A DNA stretch of 64,000 nucleotides from DATLGB01 sp963726825 (GTDB lineage: Bacteria > Actinomycetota > Thermoleophilia > Solirubrobacterales > Solirubrobacteraceae): the NCBI GenBank assembly GCA_963726825.1, contig CAVSDT010000002.1:620001-684000 (forward strand). The letters are read 5' to 3'. Below the pieces are notes generated by a model. That model was not told the DNA's origin, ran no database searches, and saw only the letters and a list, made by a program, of their open reading frames with translations. Below are positions 45,631-53,593 of the stretch, in pieces. A program made the position numbers and the translations under genes. The first letter of the stretch is position 1. Each line of letters begins with the position of its first letter.

Positions 45631-48600
45631 TCAGGTCGATCGATCGGCACGCGCCTCGAAGCGCATGCGCAGCTCTGTCTCGTCGCGCAGGCGATCGGTC
45701 GCCTGCTGCACCAGCTTCTGGGACTCGAGGAGCTGGTCGCGGAGGTCGTCGACCTCGGCCCGGACCTCACGCAGCTGGCCTTCCAGCGCCTCGGCGCGCG
45801 CGGAGGCTGCATCGCGCTCCTGGAGGGCGCGCGCCGCGTCGTGGTCGGCGTCGCTGCTGCGGGCGGGGGAGCGGTCGCGGGCCGGCCGGCGCTCGCCGGA
45901 GGCCGCGGCGGCGCGGGCCTCGGCCTCGTCACGCGCCTGGGCCTCCTCGCGGGCCCGGTCGACGGCGGCATCGAGCTGCGCCTCGAGCTCCAGTGCCCGC
46001 CGCGCCTGGGCGTCGAGCTGCTCCTCGTTGCGCGCGAGCTCGGCGGCGAGCCGCTGGACCTCCTGCTCGAGTCGCGCGGGCTCGTCCCCGCCGCTGCGGG
46101 CGGCGTCCTCCTCGAGCCGCTGCACGGCGTCGCGCAGCTGCTCGCGCTCGCGCTCCGCCTCGGCGAGGCGGGCGGCGATCAGGTCGACGTCGGTGCCGCC
46201 GGCGTCCCGGGGGGCGACATCGGCGATCGCGCCCTCCTCGAGCCGGCGCCGGGCATCGGCGAGCTCGCCGACGACCTGCTCGTGCTCCGCGCGCAGCTCA
46301 TGGCGCTCGCGTTCGGCGAGACGCAGGGCGTGCCGCGCATCCGACAGGGCCGCGGCGAGGTCGGCGCCGTCGGCGTCGGCCCGGAGTGCCGCGACGGTGG
46401 CCTCGGCCTCCTGGCGCGCTCGCTCGCTGGCCGCGGCCTCGGTGCGTGCGTCCTCGACCGCGGCGCGCGCCTCCTCGAGCTCGATCCGGGCGACCTCGAG
46501 GTCGCCCGCGAGCGCTTCCGCCTGGTCCTGCGCGTCCCGGGCGCTGCTCTCGGCGGCATCGACGTCGGCGAGCACCGCGTCGAGCTGCGCGAGGTTGGCC
46601 TGCGCCTCGGCGCGGGCCGCCTCGAGGTCGGCCGGGCTCGGATCATCCGTCGCGTCGGCGGTGTGGGCCTCGAAGCGCTCGCGCAGGTGGACGACCTCGG
46701 CCTCGAGCGCCTCGGCTCGGGCCCGCTCGCTCTCGAGCTCGGTCGCGAGCGCCTCGAGCCGCTGCTCTGCGGCCTCCGCCCGGCGGACGGCGGCGCGCTC
46801 GACCTCTGGCAGCTCCGCGGCGGCGGCCGCGGCCCGCGCCTCGGCGGCCTCGCGTTCGGCCTCGGTGGCCTCGAGGGCCGCCGAGACCCGCTCGAGCTCG
46901 CGACGAACGTGTTCGGCGCGCATCGCCGCGGCGTCGCGGGCCGCCTCGGCCTCGTCGACCAGCGTCTGCAAGGCGGCGCCGGCGTCCGCCCGCTCGAGCG
47001 CCTCGTCCCGCTCGGCTCGAACGCGCTCGACGGCCGCCTCGGCCTCCGCGCGGGCGGCCTCCACGGCGGCTTGCGCCCGCTCGGCGGCGGCGTCGGCCTC
47101 CGCCCGGGCGGCCTCGACCGCGGCCTGCGCCTCCGCGGCGGCCGCCGCCTGGGCGGCGGCGATCTCGGCCTCGGCGGCGCGCTGCGCGCTCCGGGCCTCT
47201 GCGACGGCGGCATCGCGGGCGGCCTGGGCCTCGGCCTCGGCAGCGCGGCGTGCAGTGTCGGCTTCCGCGACGGCGGCATCGCGGGCGGCCTGGGCCTCGG
47301 CCTCGGCAGCGCGGCGTGCGGTGTCGGCCTCGGCCTGCGCGGCCTCCACGGCGGCCTGGGCGGCCTCGACGGCGGCCTGCGTCTCCGCGCGGGCCGCCTC
47401 GGCGCGCTGCTGGGCGTCGGCGGCGGCGGCCTGGGCCTCCGTGAGCGACTGCTCGGTGTCGGCGAGCGTGGTGCGCAGCTCGGCGAGCGCCTCGTCGGTG
47501 GCCGCAGCCTGCTGGCGGGCGCCGTCGCGTTCGGCCTGCGCGGCCTCGACGGCCTCCGCGGCCTCGGCCTCCGCGCGGGACGCGTGTTCGCGCGCCTCGG
47601 CGGCGCGGGCCTCGGCAGCCTCGAGGGCGGCCTCGGCCGCGTCGGCACGACTGATCGCGTCGGCCTCGACCTCCTCGGCGCGGGCGGCGAGGACGCGTGC
47701 GCGCTCTTCGGCCGCCTCGGTGACGGCCCGCGCCTCGGCTTCCCGCTCGGCCGTGACGACGGCGGCCCGGCGCTCGGCGGCCTCGGCGGCGTTCCGGGCC
47801 TCGGCCACCGCCTCCTCGGCTTCGAGCCGGGCCGCGTCGGCCGCCTCGGCCTCGCTGCGGGCCGCCGCGGCGTCGGCCGCAGCGGTGGACGCGGCGGCCT
47901 CGGCCGCTTCCCGCGCGGCGAGGGCGGCCTCGGCCTCGGCCTGGGCGGCGGCGACGGCCTCGTCGCGTTGGGCCTCTGCGGCGGCGACGGCGGCCTCGGC
48001 CTCGGTCTGGGCGGCGGCGAGGGCCTCGTCGCGTTGGGCCTGGGCGGCGGCGATGGCGGCCTCGGCCTCGCCCTGGGCGGCGGCGACGGCCTCGTCGCGT
48101 TGGGCCTCTGCGGCGGCGACGGCGGCCTCGGCCTCGCCCTGGGCGGCGGCGAGGGCCTCGTCGCGTTGGGCCTCGGCGGCGGCGACGGCGGCCTCGGCCT
48201 CGCCCTGGGCGGCGGCGAGGGCCTCGTCGCGCTGGGCCTCCGCGGCGGCGACGGCGGCCTCGGCCTCGCCCTGGGCGGCGGCGACGGCCTCGTCGCGTTG
48301 GGCCTCTGCGGCGGCGACGGCGGCCTCGGCCTCGCCCTGGGCGGCAGCGACGGCCTCGTCGCGCTGGGCCTCCGCGGCGGCGACGGCGGCGACGGCCTCG
48401 TCGCGGGCGGTCTCGACCTGCGCGGCGGCAGCCTCGGCGGCGTCGACGCGGGCCTCCGCGTCGGCGAGGGCGGTCCGCAGCTGGGTCTCGCGCTCGGCGG
48501 CGGCCTCCAGCTCACGGTCCAGCTCGTCCTCGACGGCGAGGGTGCGGTCGCGCTCGCGCAGCAGCAGGGCCTCGGCGCGGCGGCGGGCCGCCCGCTCGCG

Positions 48601-49038
48601 GTCGAGCTCGGCGGTGGCCTCCGCAGGTCGCGCGGCGCTGCGCCCCTCCGGAGGCGGGGCCGGGACCGGGACGGCGGGGGCGTCGGCGCGCCGCGCCCGG
48701 GGTCCGCCGGTACGCGGCTCGGGGGCCAGCAGCACGGCCGGGCGGGCGCCCGGCGCGGTCAGGACGAGGCCGGTGGCCTCGTCGAGCAGGGTGCGGGCGA
48801 GGGGGAACGCCCCACGCCAGTCCTCGCCGCCCGGGCCGGCGACGGGCGGGCCGGCGGGATCGGGGAGGGCCGAGACCTCGTGACGGCGCCCGCCGGCGAC
48901 CACCTCGAGGACGGGCACGCCGAGCGTCGCCTCCTGCGCGGCGGTCCAGGTGCCGCTGACGCGCAGCAGGGCGGTGGTGGGGGAGGCATCGACGCGCTCG
49001 CGGGCAGCGAGCGTGAAGGTCGCGGTCGCCGGGGTCAC
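45631..49038 (-). CDS. Giant alanine/glutamate-rich coiled-coil protein with 22-residue repeats
   Basis: About 1135 residues. The first 110 or so residues look globular (FTLAARERVDASPTTALLRV, VPVLEVVAGGRRHEVSALPD), then a Pro-rich linker, then nearly 950 residues of continuous coiled coil rich in Ala, Glu and Arg. Residues roughly 210-370 hold seven near-perfect 22-residue units (AEAQRDEAVAAAQGEAEAAV); 22 equals two hendecads, favouring right-handed or straight coils. No membrane helix or known catalytic motif. It resembles cytoskeletal or polar scaffolds such as Scy/DivIVA partners only in style. GTG 49038 is the best start; no ATG is in frame upstream. Confidence 0.7.
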   Translation of the reverse strand: MTPATATFTLAARERVDASPTTALLRVSGTWTAAQEATLGVPVLEVVAGGRRHEVSALPDPAGPPVAGPGGEDWRGAFPLARTLLDEATGLVLTAPGARPAVLLAPEPRTGGPRARRADAPAVPVPAPPPEGRSAARPAEATAELDRERAARRRAEALLLRERDRTLAVEDELDRELEAAAERETQLRTALADAEARVDAAEAAAAQVETARDEAVAAVAAAEAQRDEAVAAAQGEAEAAVAAAEAQRDEAVAAAQGEAEAAVAAAEAQRDEALAAAQGEAEAAVAAAEAQRDEALAAAQGEAEAAVAAAEAQRDEAVAAAQGEAEAAIAAAQAQRDEALAAAQTEAEAAVAAAEAQRDEAVAAAQAEAEAALAAREAAEAAASTAAADAAAARSEAEAADAARLEAEEAVAEARNAAEAAERRAAVVTAEREAEARAVTEAAEERARVLAARAEEVEADAISRADAAEAALEAAEARAAEAREHASRAEAEAAEAVEAAQAERDGARQQAAATDEALAELRTTLADTEQSLTEAQAAAADAQQRAEAARAETQAAVEAAQAAVEAAQAEADTARRAAEAEAQAARDAAVAEADTARRAAEAEAQAARDAAVAEARSAQRAAEAEIAAAQAAAAAEAQAAVEAARAEADAAAERAQAAVEAARAEAEAAVERVRAERDEALERADAGAALQTLVDEAEAARDAAAMRAEHVRRELERVSAALEATEAEREAAEARAAAAAAELPEVERAAVRRAEAAEQRLEALATELESERARAEALEAEVVHLRERFEAHTADATDDPSPADLEAARAEAQANLAQLDAVLADVDAAESSARDAQDQAEALAGDLEVARIELEEARAAVEDARTEAAASERARQEAEATVAALRADADGADLAAALSDARHALRLAERERHELRAEHEQVVGELADARRRLEEGAIADVAPRDAGGTDVDLIAARLAEAEREREQLRDAVQRLEEDAARSGGDEPARLEQEVQRLAAELARNEEQLDAQARRALELEAQLDAAVDRAREEAQARDEAEARAAAASGERRPARDRSPARSSDADHDAARALQERDAASARAEALEGQLREVRAEVDDLRDQLLESQKLVQQATDRLRDETELRMRFEARADRST
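47936..48397 (-). repeat. Seven 66-bp tandem repeats encoding the 22-residue coil unit
   Basis: The segment CTCGTCGCG recurs at 47959, 48025, 48091, 48157, 48223, 48289 and 48355, exactly 66 bp apart, with few substitutions per unit. The repeats are in frame with the coiled-coil gene. Confidence 0.85.
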
Positions 49039-49170
49039 CGGCGTCCCGGCCCGATGGTGCGCGCTCCCGCGGCGGCGGTGGTCTCTCGGTGACGAGCGTG
49101 CATGGGCCCCATTGTGCTGGAGAGGCGGGACGCGTGTAGCGCAAGGCTCACGATCGGCCGGTCCCTGGTC

Positions 49171-49176
49171 GATACT
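49171..49176 (+). promoter_or_regulatory. Possible -10 element for O-antigen ligase 49184
   Basis: GATACT followed by seven bases and ATG; same spacing as other leaderless-type promoters here but with G at the first position. Confidence 0.4.
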
Positions 49177-49183
49177 CCCGGCG

Positions 49184-51253
49184 ATGCCAAGCGCCCCGCC
49201 TCCCGACCGCACCGAGATCGTCCGGCTCCTCCCGGCCCTCGGCGTGCTCGTCGTGTGGACGGCGCTGCTGCCCGGCGCGGGCGGCTTCAACCCCCGCGAC
49301 TGGCTGCCGGCGGGGATCGTCCTGATCGCCCTCACCGCCGTCGCGATGGCCGGGAACCGCCGCCTGCTGCCGCCGCCCGGACCACTGCGCGTGTCGCTGC
49401 TGGCCCTCGCCGCTTACACGGTCTGGTCGTTCCTCTCCATGACCTGGTCCGTCGCCCCCGGCGCAGGCTGGGATGCGGCCAACCTCCTCCTCGTCACCCT
49501 CGCGTCGGGCTGGATCCTGGCCCTGACCCCGTGGCGGGCGGCGACCGCCGGCGCCTGGGTCGTGGCCTTCTCCGTGCTCGTCGCCGTCGTCTTCGCCATC
49601 GCGCTGATCGGATCGACCGGCGGCGGAGCGCTCCTCCTGCGCTTCGATTCCGGGCGCTACAACCAGCCGCTGGACTACGCGAACGCCTTCGCCGCGCTGG
49701 CCGTCCTGGCCGCGCTGCCCGGCATCGTGGTGGCCGCCCGCCCGGGCGGCGCGATCGCGCTGAAGGCGGTCGGCCTCGCCGCCGGGACGTTCCTCTTCGC
49801 CGTGAGCCTCCTCGCCCAGTCGCGCGGCGCCGTGCTCGGCGGCGGGGTCGCGGTCCTCGTCCTCCTGCTCGCCGTCCCGTTCCGCTGGCGCCTGCTCGGG
49901 GCGCTCGTGGTGGTCGGCGTCGGGGTCGGCGTCTCCGCGGGCGCGAGCCTCGACGTCTACGACGTCGCCACGACGACCGGCAAGGTCACCGACGCGCTCG
50001 GCCGGGCCGGCTGGGCGCTGTTCGCCGCCACGCTCGTCGGGGGCGCCGGGGGAGCGGCGCTCGCGGTGATGGAACGCCGCATCCGCCCCGGCGACGACAC
50101 CCGCGCGACCGTGCGGCGCGGAGGCTGGGGCCTCGTCGGCGTCGTCGGGCTGCTGGTCGTCGCCGTCCTCGCGCTCAACGCCGGCCGCATCGCGGGCGGC
50201 ATCGACGATCAGTGGCAGTCGCTGCGCAACCCCGGCACCTCCTTCGGCGGCAAGGCCGCCAACCCCGACGGCGAGGCGCGGCTGACGACCGTCGACCCGA
50301 TCCAGCGCTACGACTACTGGCGCGTGGCGCTCCAGGGCATCCGCGAGCGGCCGCTGATCGGTGACGGGACGGGCAGCTTCCAGCATCGCTACAGCGCCGA
50401 CCGCCGCTACGTGAAGCCGGCCAAGTACCCGCACGACCTGCTCGTGCGCGTGGCGGGGGAGACCGGCGTCGTCGGCCTGCTGCTGTGGGGGACCTGGCTG
50501 TTCGCCGCCCTGTGGGGCCTGTTGCGCGGCTTCCGCGACAGCGGCCGGGGCGAGCGCGCGCTCGGCGCCACCGCCCTGGCGGCCATGAGCTACGTGGCCA
50601 TCCACGGCTCCCTCGACTGGCTGGAGGCCTACCCGACGATCACCGGCCCCGTGCTCGGGCTGATGGTGATCGCCCTCGCCGTGCGGGCTCCGGCCGGCCG
50701 GCGTGAGGCGATCGCCCGCGCGGTCCCCGGCGCCGACGCCGAGCGCCCGGTCCGTCGTCGCGCGCCGCGCCTGGCCGGCGGCCTTGCCGCAGGCCTCGTG
50801 CTCGCCGGGTGCGCGATCTCGCTCGCGATGCCCTGGATCGCCGTGCGTCTCGAGGAGCGCGGGACCGCGGGCTGGCGCGCCGACCCCGACCGGGCGCTCG
50901 CCGACCTCGACCGCGCGAGCGACTGGAACCCCCTCAACCCCGAGCCGGCGCAGAACGCGGGCCTGATCGCGCTGCAGCTCGGGCGCACCGATCGCGCCCG
51001 CGCGGCGTTCCAGACGGCCATCGACCGGGAGGAGACGTGGGTGCCCCTCCTCGAGCTCGCCCTGCTCGACGCCGAGGCGGGGGACCGCGTGGCGGCGCGC
51101 CGCGCCCTCGACCGCGCGACGGCGCTCAACCCCCGTGAACCCGTCCTCGCAGAGGCCGCCGCGCTGCTCGATTCCGAGCGTCCTGTAGACGCCGCTGCCC
51201 AAACTCGACGTTTGTTCGAGCGTGAACGTGCCGCAACTCGGCAACTGTCGTAG
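49184..51253 (+). CDS. O-antigen ligase-like membrane protein with C-terminal TPR region
   Basis: A 689-residue protein: about 12 membrane helices, the Wzy/WaaL-type loop with LLRFDSGRYNQPLDYANAFA, SLLAQSRGAVLGGGVAVLVL, and YWRVALQGIRERPLIGDGTG with the following FQHRY...KYPHDLLVRVAGETG, then a final soluble domain with TPR-like helices (PAQNAGLIALQLGRTDRARA, ALLDAEAGDRVAARRALDRA). It probably polymerises or attaches a surface polysaccharide; the TPR part may bind partners. The coiled-coil gene is divergent (145 bases). Confidence 0.85.
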   Translation: MPSAPPPDRTEIVRLLPALGVLVVWTALLPGAGGFNPRDWLPAGIVLIALTAVAMAGNRRLLPPPGPLRVSLLALAAYTVWSFLSMTWSVAPGAGWDAANLLLVTLASGWILALTPWRAATAGAWVVAFSVLVAVVFAIALIGSTGGGALLLRFDSGRYNQPLDYANAFAALAVLAALPGIVVAARPGGAIALKAVGLAAGTFLFAVSLLAQSRGAVLGGGVAVLVLLLAVPFRWRLLGALVVVGVGVGVSAGASLDVYDVATTTGKVTDALGRAGWALFAATLVGGAGGAALAVMERRIRPGDDTRATVRRGGWGLVGVVGLLVVAVLALNAGRIAGGIDDQWQSLRNPGTSFGGKAANPDGEARLTTVDPIQRYDYWRVALQGIRERPLIGDGTGSFQHRYSADRRYVKPAKYPHDLLVRVAGETGVVGLLLWGTWLFAALWGLLRGFRDSGRGERALGATALAAMSYVAIHGSLDWLEAYPTITGPVLGLMVIALAVRAPAGRREAIARAVPGADAERPVRRRAPRLAGGLAAGLVLAGCAISLAMPWIAVRLEERGTAGWRADPDRALADLDRASDWNPLNPEPAQNAGLIALQLGRTDRARAAFQTAIDREETWVPLLELALLDAEAGDRVAARRALDRATALNPREPVLAEAAALLDSERPVDAAAQTRRLFERERAATRQLS

Positions 51254-51259
51254 TAGCAT
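51254..51259 (+). promoter_or_regulatory. Possible -10 element for LPFTG gene
   Basis: TAGCAT just after the preceding stop codon; predicts a leader of about 75 bases containing hairpin 51281-51295. Confidence 0.45.
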
Positions 51260-51280
51260 CTGCTGTAAGCAGGGCACCTC

Positions 51281-51295
51281 CAGCCAGGATGGCTG
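51281..51295 (+). promoter_or_regulatory. Hairpin with AGGAT loop in LPFTG leader
   Basis: CAGCC-AGGAT-GGCTG, a five-base-pair stem 46 bases before ATG 51342. A near twin (GAGCC-TGGAT-GGCTC) lies in the leader of the sugar transferase at 53530-53544. Confidence 0.5.
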
Positions 51296-51341
51296 TGGGT
51301 GAGTGACGCTCAAGCACCCGGACGCGAACTCGAGGCGCCAA

Positions 51342-51746
51342 ATGACCAAGCACCGCAAGATCACCGTTCTGCTGGTTGCCGCTGCTGCGGCCGCCACACC
51401 GACTGCCGCCTTCGCGCAGTCGCCCACCGACAGCGTGTACGCACCCGACAGCGGTGTCGCTGACGTGGTCTCGAGCGGCACCCCCGCGCCCGCCCCCGAG
51501 TCCGGCACGCTGCCCGAGTCCTCCTCTGGCGCTCCGGACACCGAGGCCGCGCCGTCGACCGAGACGACGACCGCTCCGACCGCCTCGACGCCCGCCCCGG
51601 TCGCCACGCCGGCGCAGACGACCCAGCAGGCCTCCACCGGCAACCTGCCGTTCACCGGCTTCGAGGCCGGTTTCGTCGCCCTCGCCGGCCTCGCCCTGCT
51701 GGGCGGCGGCTTCGCGATGCGCCGCTTCACGCGCGACGCGTCCTGA
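51342..51746 (+). CDS. LPxTG-anchored surface protein (LPFTG)
   Basis: A 134-residue secreted protein. Signal peptide (KITVLLVAAAAAATPTAAFA), a Ser/Thr/Pro-rich low-complexity stalk, then the sortase motif LPFTG, a hydrophobic helix (GFVALAGLALLGGGFAMRRF) and a basic tail. Similar in plan to the protein at 35084. The ATG at 51342 fits the signal peptide; an earlier in-frame codon at 51303 is unlikely. It sits inside the EPS locus, suggesting coordinated surface assembly. Confidence 0.82.
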   Translation: MTKHRKITVLLVAAAAAATPTAAFAQSPTDSVYAPDSGVADVVSSGTPAPAPESGTLPESSSGAPDTEAAPSTETTTAPTASTPAPVATPAQTTQQASTGNLPFTGFEAGFVALAGLALLGGGFAMRRFTRDAS

Positions 51747-51809
51747 CCGACTGACCGGTTGCGCATCATCGGCGGAGGCGCACCAGCGCGTCTCCGTCGT
51801 CCGGGGCCG

Positions 51810-51815
51810 TAGGAT
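51810..51815 (+). promoter_or_regulatory. Possible -10 element for Wzz/BY-kinase 51861
   Basis: TAGGAT about 45 bases before ATG 51861. No convincing terminator or other feature is seen in 51747-51860. Confidence 0.4.
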
Positions 51816-51860
51816 GACGCCGGGCGCCGTGTCGGTGCCTCGACGCCCACGGCCCACGCG

Positions 51861-53399
51861 ATGACCGCACCCACCCTCGAATCCGCCTCCGGCGGCGATC
51901 GCCCCTCGGTCGCCACGACACCGGGAGCGGTCTGGCACACCCCCGGCGGTGGCGAGAGCCAAGGCCTCGTGCGCTACCTCGAGGCGATCAAGGCCGGCCG
52001 CTGGATCATCGTCGGCGCCGTCGTGGCCTGCCTCGCGGCCGCGGCGCTCTACCTCGCCCAGGCCTCGAAGGTCTACGAGGCCACCACCGACGTCCTGATC
52101 ACCCCGCAGAGCACGCTCACCGTGCCCGTCTCGGGCGTGATCGTGCAGTCCTCGGACCCGACGCGTGACGTCGAGACCGTCGCGCGGCTGATCACCTCGA
52201 CGACCGTCGCGCGCCGCGTGCGCGAGGAGCTGCGGCTCACGGATCCCGTGCCGGCGGTCCTGCAGGACGTCGCGGCCAGCCCGATCGCGCAGTCCAACAT
52301 CGTCACCGTCGCCGCCGACGCGGGGTCCCCGGAGGCCGCCAAGCAGCTCTCGGACGCGTTCGCGCAGCAGTTCGTCGCCGAGCGCAACGCGCGGCTGCGT
52401 GAGACGCTCGCGCCGCAGATCCGCCAGCTCGAGGCGACGGTCGAGGCCGCCGGGAGCCAGGCGGCCGTGGGGGAGAACTCCCCGCGCGCGCAGCTGCAGC
52501 AGCTCAATGCGCTCAACCGCAGCGGCGACCCGTCCGTCTCGATCGACTCACTCGCCGAGCTGCCCGCGTCGGCGAAGTCCCCGCGCCCGGCTCTGACCAT
52601 CGCCGCGGCGCTCATCGGCGGCGGGGTCCTCGGCCTGCTCGGCGCCTTCGGCCTGCAGCTGCTGGACCCGCGCCTGCGCCGCGAGGAGCAGCTGCGCGCG
52701 CGCTTCCGCCTCCCGATCCTCGCCCGCATCCCGCTCGAGAAGCGCAAGCGCAAGCGCCCGTTGCTGCCGAGCGAGCTGTCCCTCGCCGCGCTCGACGGCT
52801 ACACCGCGCTGCGCGCCGCGCTCACCACGGAGCGCCGCGATGCCCTCGCCGGCCGCGTCGTGCTGATGACCGGCCCCACCCCGGGGGACGGCAAGACGAC
52901 CGCGGCGATCAACCTCGCCTCCGTGCTCGCCGTCGCCGGCAAGCGCGTGATCCTGGTCGAGGCCGATTCGCGCCGCCCGTCGATCGGCCGCGCCCTCGAC
53001 ATGCAGGCGAAGGTCGGCCTCGCGTCCGTGATCACCGGCCAGCACTACCTCGTCGACGCGCTGCTGCCCGTCGGCGACGAGCACTCGCGGTTGCGGGTGC
53101 TGCTCACGTCGGAGTCCGAGGCGCCCGCCGCCGACGTGCTCTCGCACCTGTCGGTGGACACGCTGCTCCTGCAGGCCCGTCGGTTGGCGGACTGGGTGAT
53201 CGTCGACTCGCCGCCGCTCAACCACGTGGCCGAGACGATGGCGATCGCCCGCGGCGTCGACGACGTCCTCATCACCTGCCGCGTCGGCAACACCAACGTC
53301 CGCGAGCTCGACGAGCTGGCGGAGATGCTCGCCCAGCAGGACATCGTCCCCGCAGGGTTCGTTGTCATGGGCGGTCACGCCCGGCAGGGGTACTATTAG
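51861..53399 (+). CDS. Wzz-like chain-length regulator fused to BY-kinase
   Basis: A 512-residue co-polymerase. N-terminal membrane helix (WIIVGAVVACLAAAALYLAQ), Wzz domain (YEATTDVLITPQSTLTVPVS), a second helix (AALIGGGVLGLLGAFGLQLL), then the kinase: Walker A TGPTPGDGKTTAAINLA, Walker A' VILVEADSRRPSIGRALD, Walker B WVIVDSPPLNHVAE. The protein ends in two tyrosines (GYY), a minimal tyrosine tail for autophosphorylation. It likely couples EPS chain length to phosphorylation state. It precedes the second initiating transferase after a 194-base leader. Confidence 0.9.
   Translation: MTAPTLESASGGDRPSVATTPGAVWHTPGGGESQGLVRYLEAIKAGRWIIVGAVVACLAAAALYLAQASKVYEATTDVLITPQSTLTVPVSGVIVQSSDPTRDVETVARLITSTTVARRVREELRLTDPVPAVLQDVAASPIAQSNIVTVAADAGSPEAAKQLSDAFAQQFVAERNARLRETLAPQIRQLEATVEAAGSQAAVGENSPRAQLQQLNALNRSGDPSVSIDSLAELPASAKSPRPALTIAAALIGGGVLGLLGAFGLQLLDPRLRREEQLRARFRLPILARIPLEKRKRKRPLLPSELSLAALDGYTALRAALTTERRDALAGRVVLMTGPTPGDGKTTAAINLASVLAVAGKRVILVEADSRRPSIGRALDMQAKVGLASVITGQHYLVDALLPVGDEHSRLRVLLTSESEAPAADVLSHLSVDTLLLQARRLADWVIVDSPPLNHVAETMAIARGVDDVLITCRVGNTNVRELDELAEMLAQQDIVPAGFVVMGGHARQGYY
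53391..53396 (+). promoter_or_regulatory. Possible -10 element of the 53.6 kb EPS operon
   Basis: TACTAT, one of the best -10 matches in the window, at the end of the Wzz/kinase gene. It would start a leader of about 190 bases. Confidence 0.45.
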
Positions 53400-53593
53400 G
53401 GGGACGACCAACCGCAGTGCGAGACGACACGGACCGGCAGGGGCCGGTGCGCAAGTTCCGCAGGAGCTGGACCGTTGGTGGTGTAGACAACCATCACGGT
53501 CAGGTAACCGCTTGAAGCAGCCGATGTAAGAGCCTGGATGGCTCGGACAGGGCACTTGGCCGGGATCACATGACACCAAGGACGGAACATCGC
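53400..53593 (+). ncRNA. Candidate structured 5' leader (riboregulator) of sugar transferase gene
   Basis: A 194-base gene-free stretch, long for this compact region. Predicted pairings by eye: ACCAAC 53407-53412 with GTTGGT 53474-53479; a perfect ACCGGC-AGGG-GCCGGT hairpin 53433-53448; CGGT/ACCG 53497-53510; GAGCC-TGGAT-GGCTC 53530-53544; and CTTGG 53555-53559 with CCAAG 53576-53580, which would partly cover the AAGGACGG ribosome site. It does not match riboswitch classes I can recall. Confidence 0.4.

Noticed and set aside
47936..48397. Regular 66-bp repeats considered as a CRISPR array
   Set aside because: The units are contiguous without unique spacers and encode an in-frame coiled-coil repeat.
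45610..49092. Long plus-strand ORF (over 1100 codons) rich in Gly/Leu/Asp repeats opposite the coiled-coil gene
   Set aside because: It is the mirror of the alanine/glutamate repeats; composition is dictated by the other strand, with no start signal or family motif.
51281..51295. GGA-loop hairpin as a CsrA binding site
   Set aside because: The loop fits, but it does not overlap the ribosome site and no csrA gene is in the window; kept only as an observation of twin hairpins.
53400..53593. Leader read as a second c-di-GMP-I riboswitch
   Set aside because: It lacks the GCAAAC and ACGCAAAGC blocks that are plain at 62846-62920.
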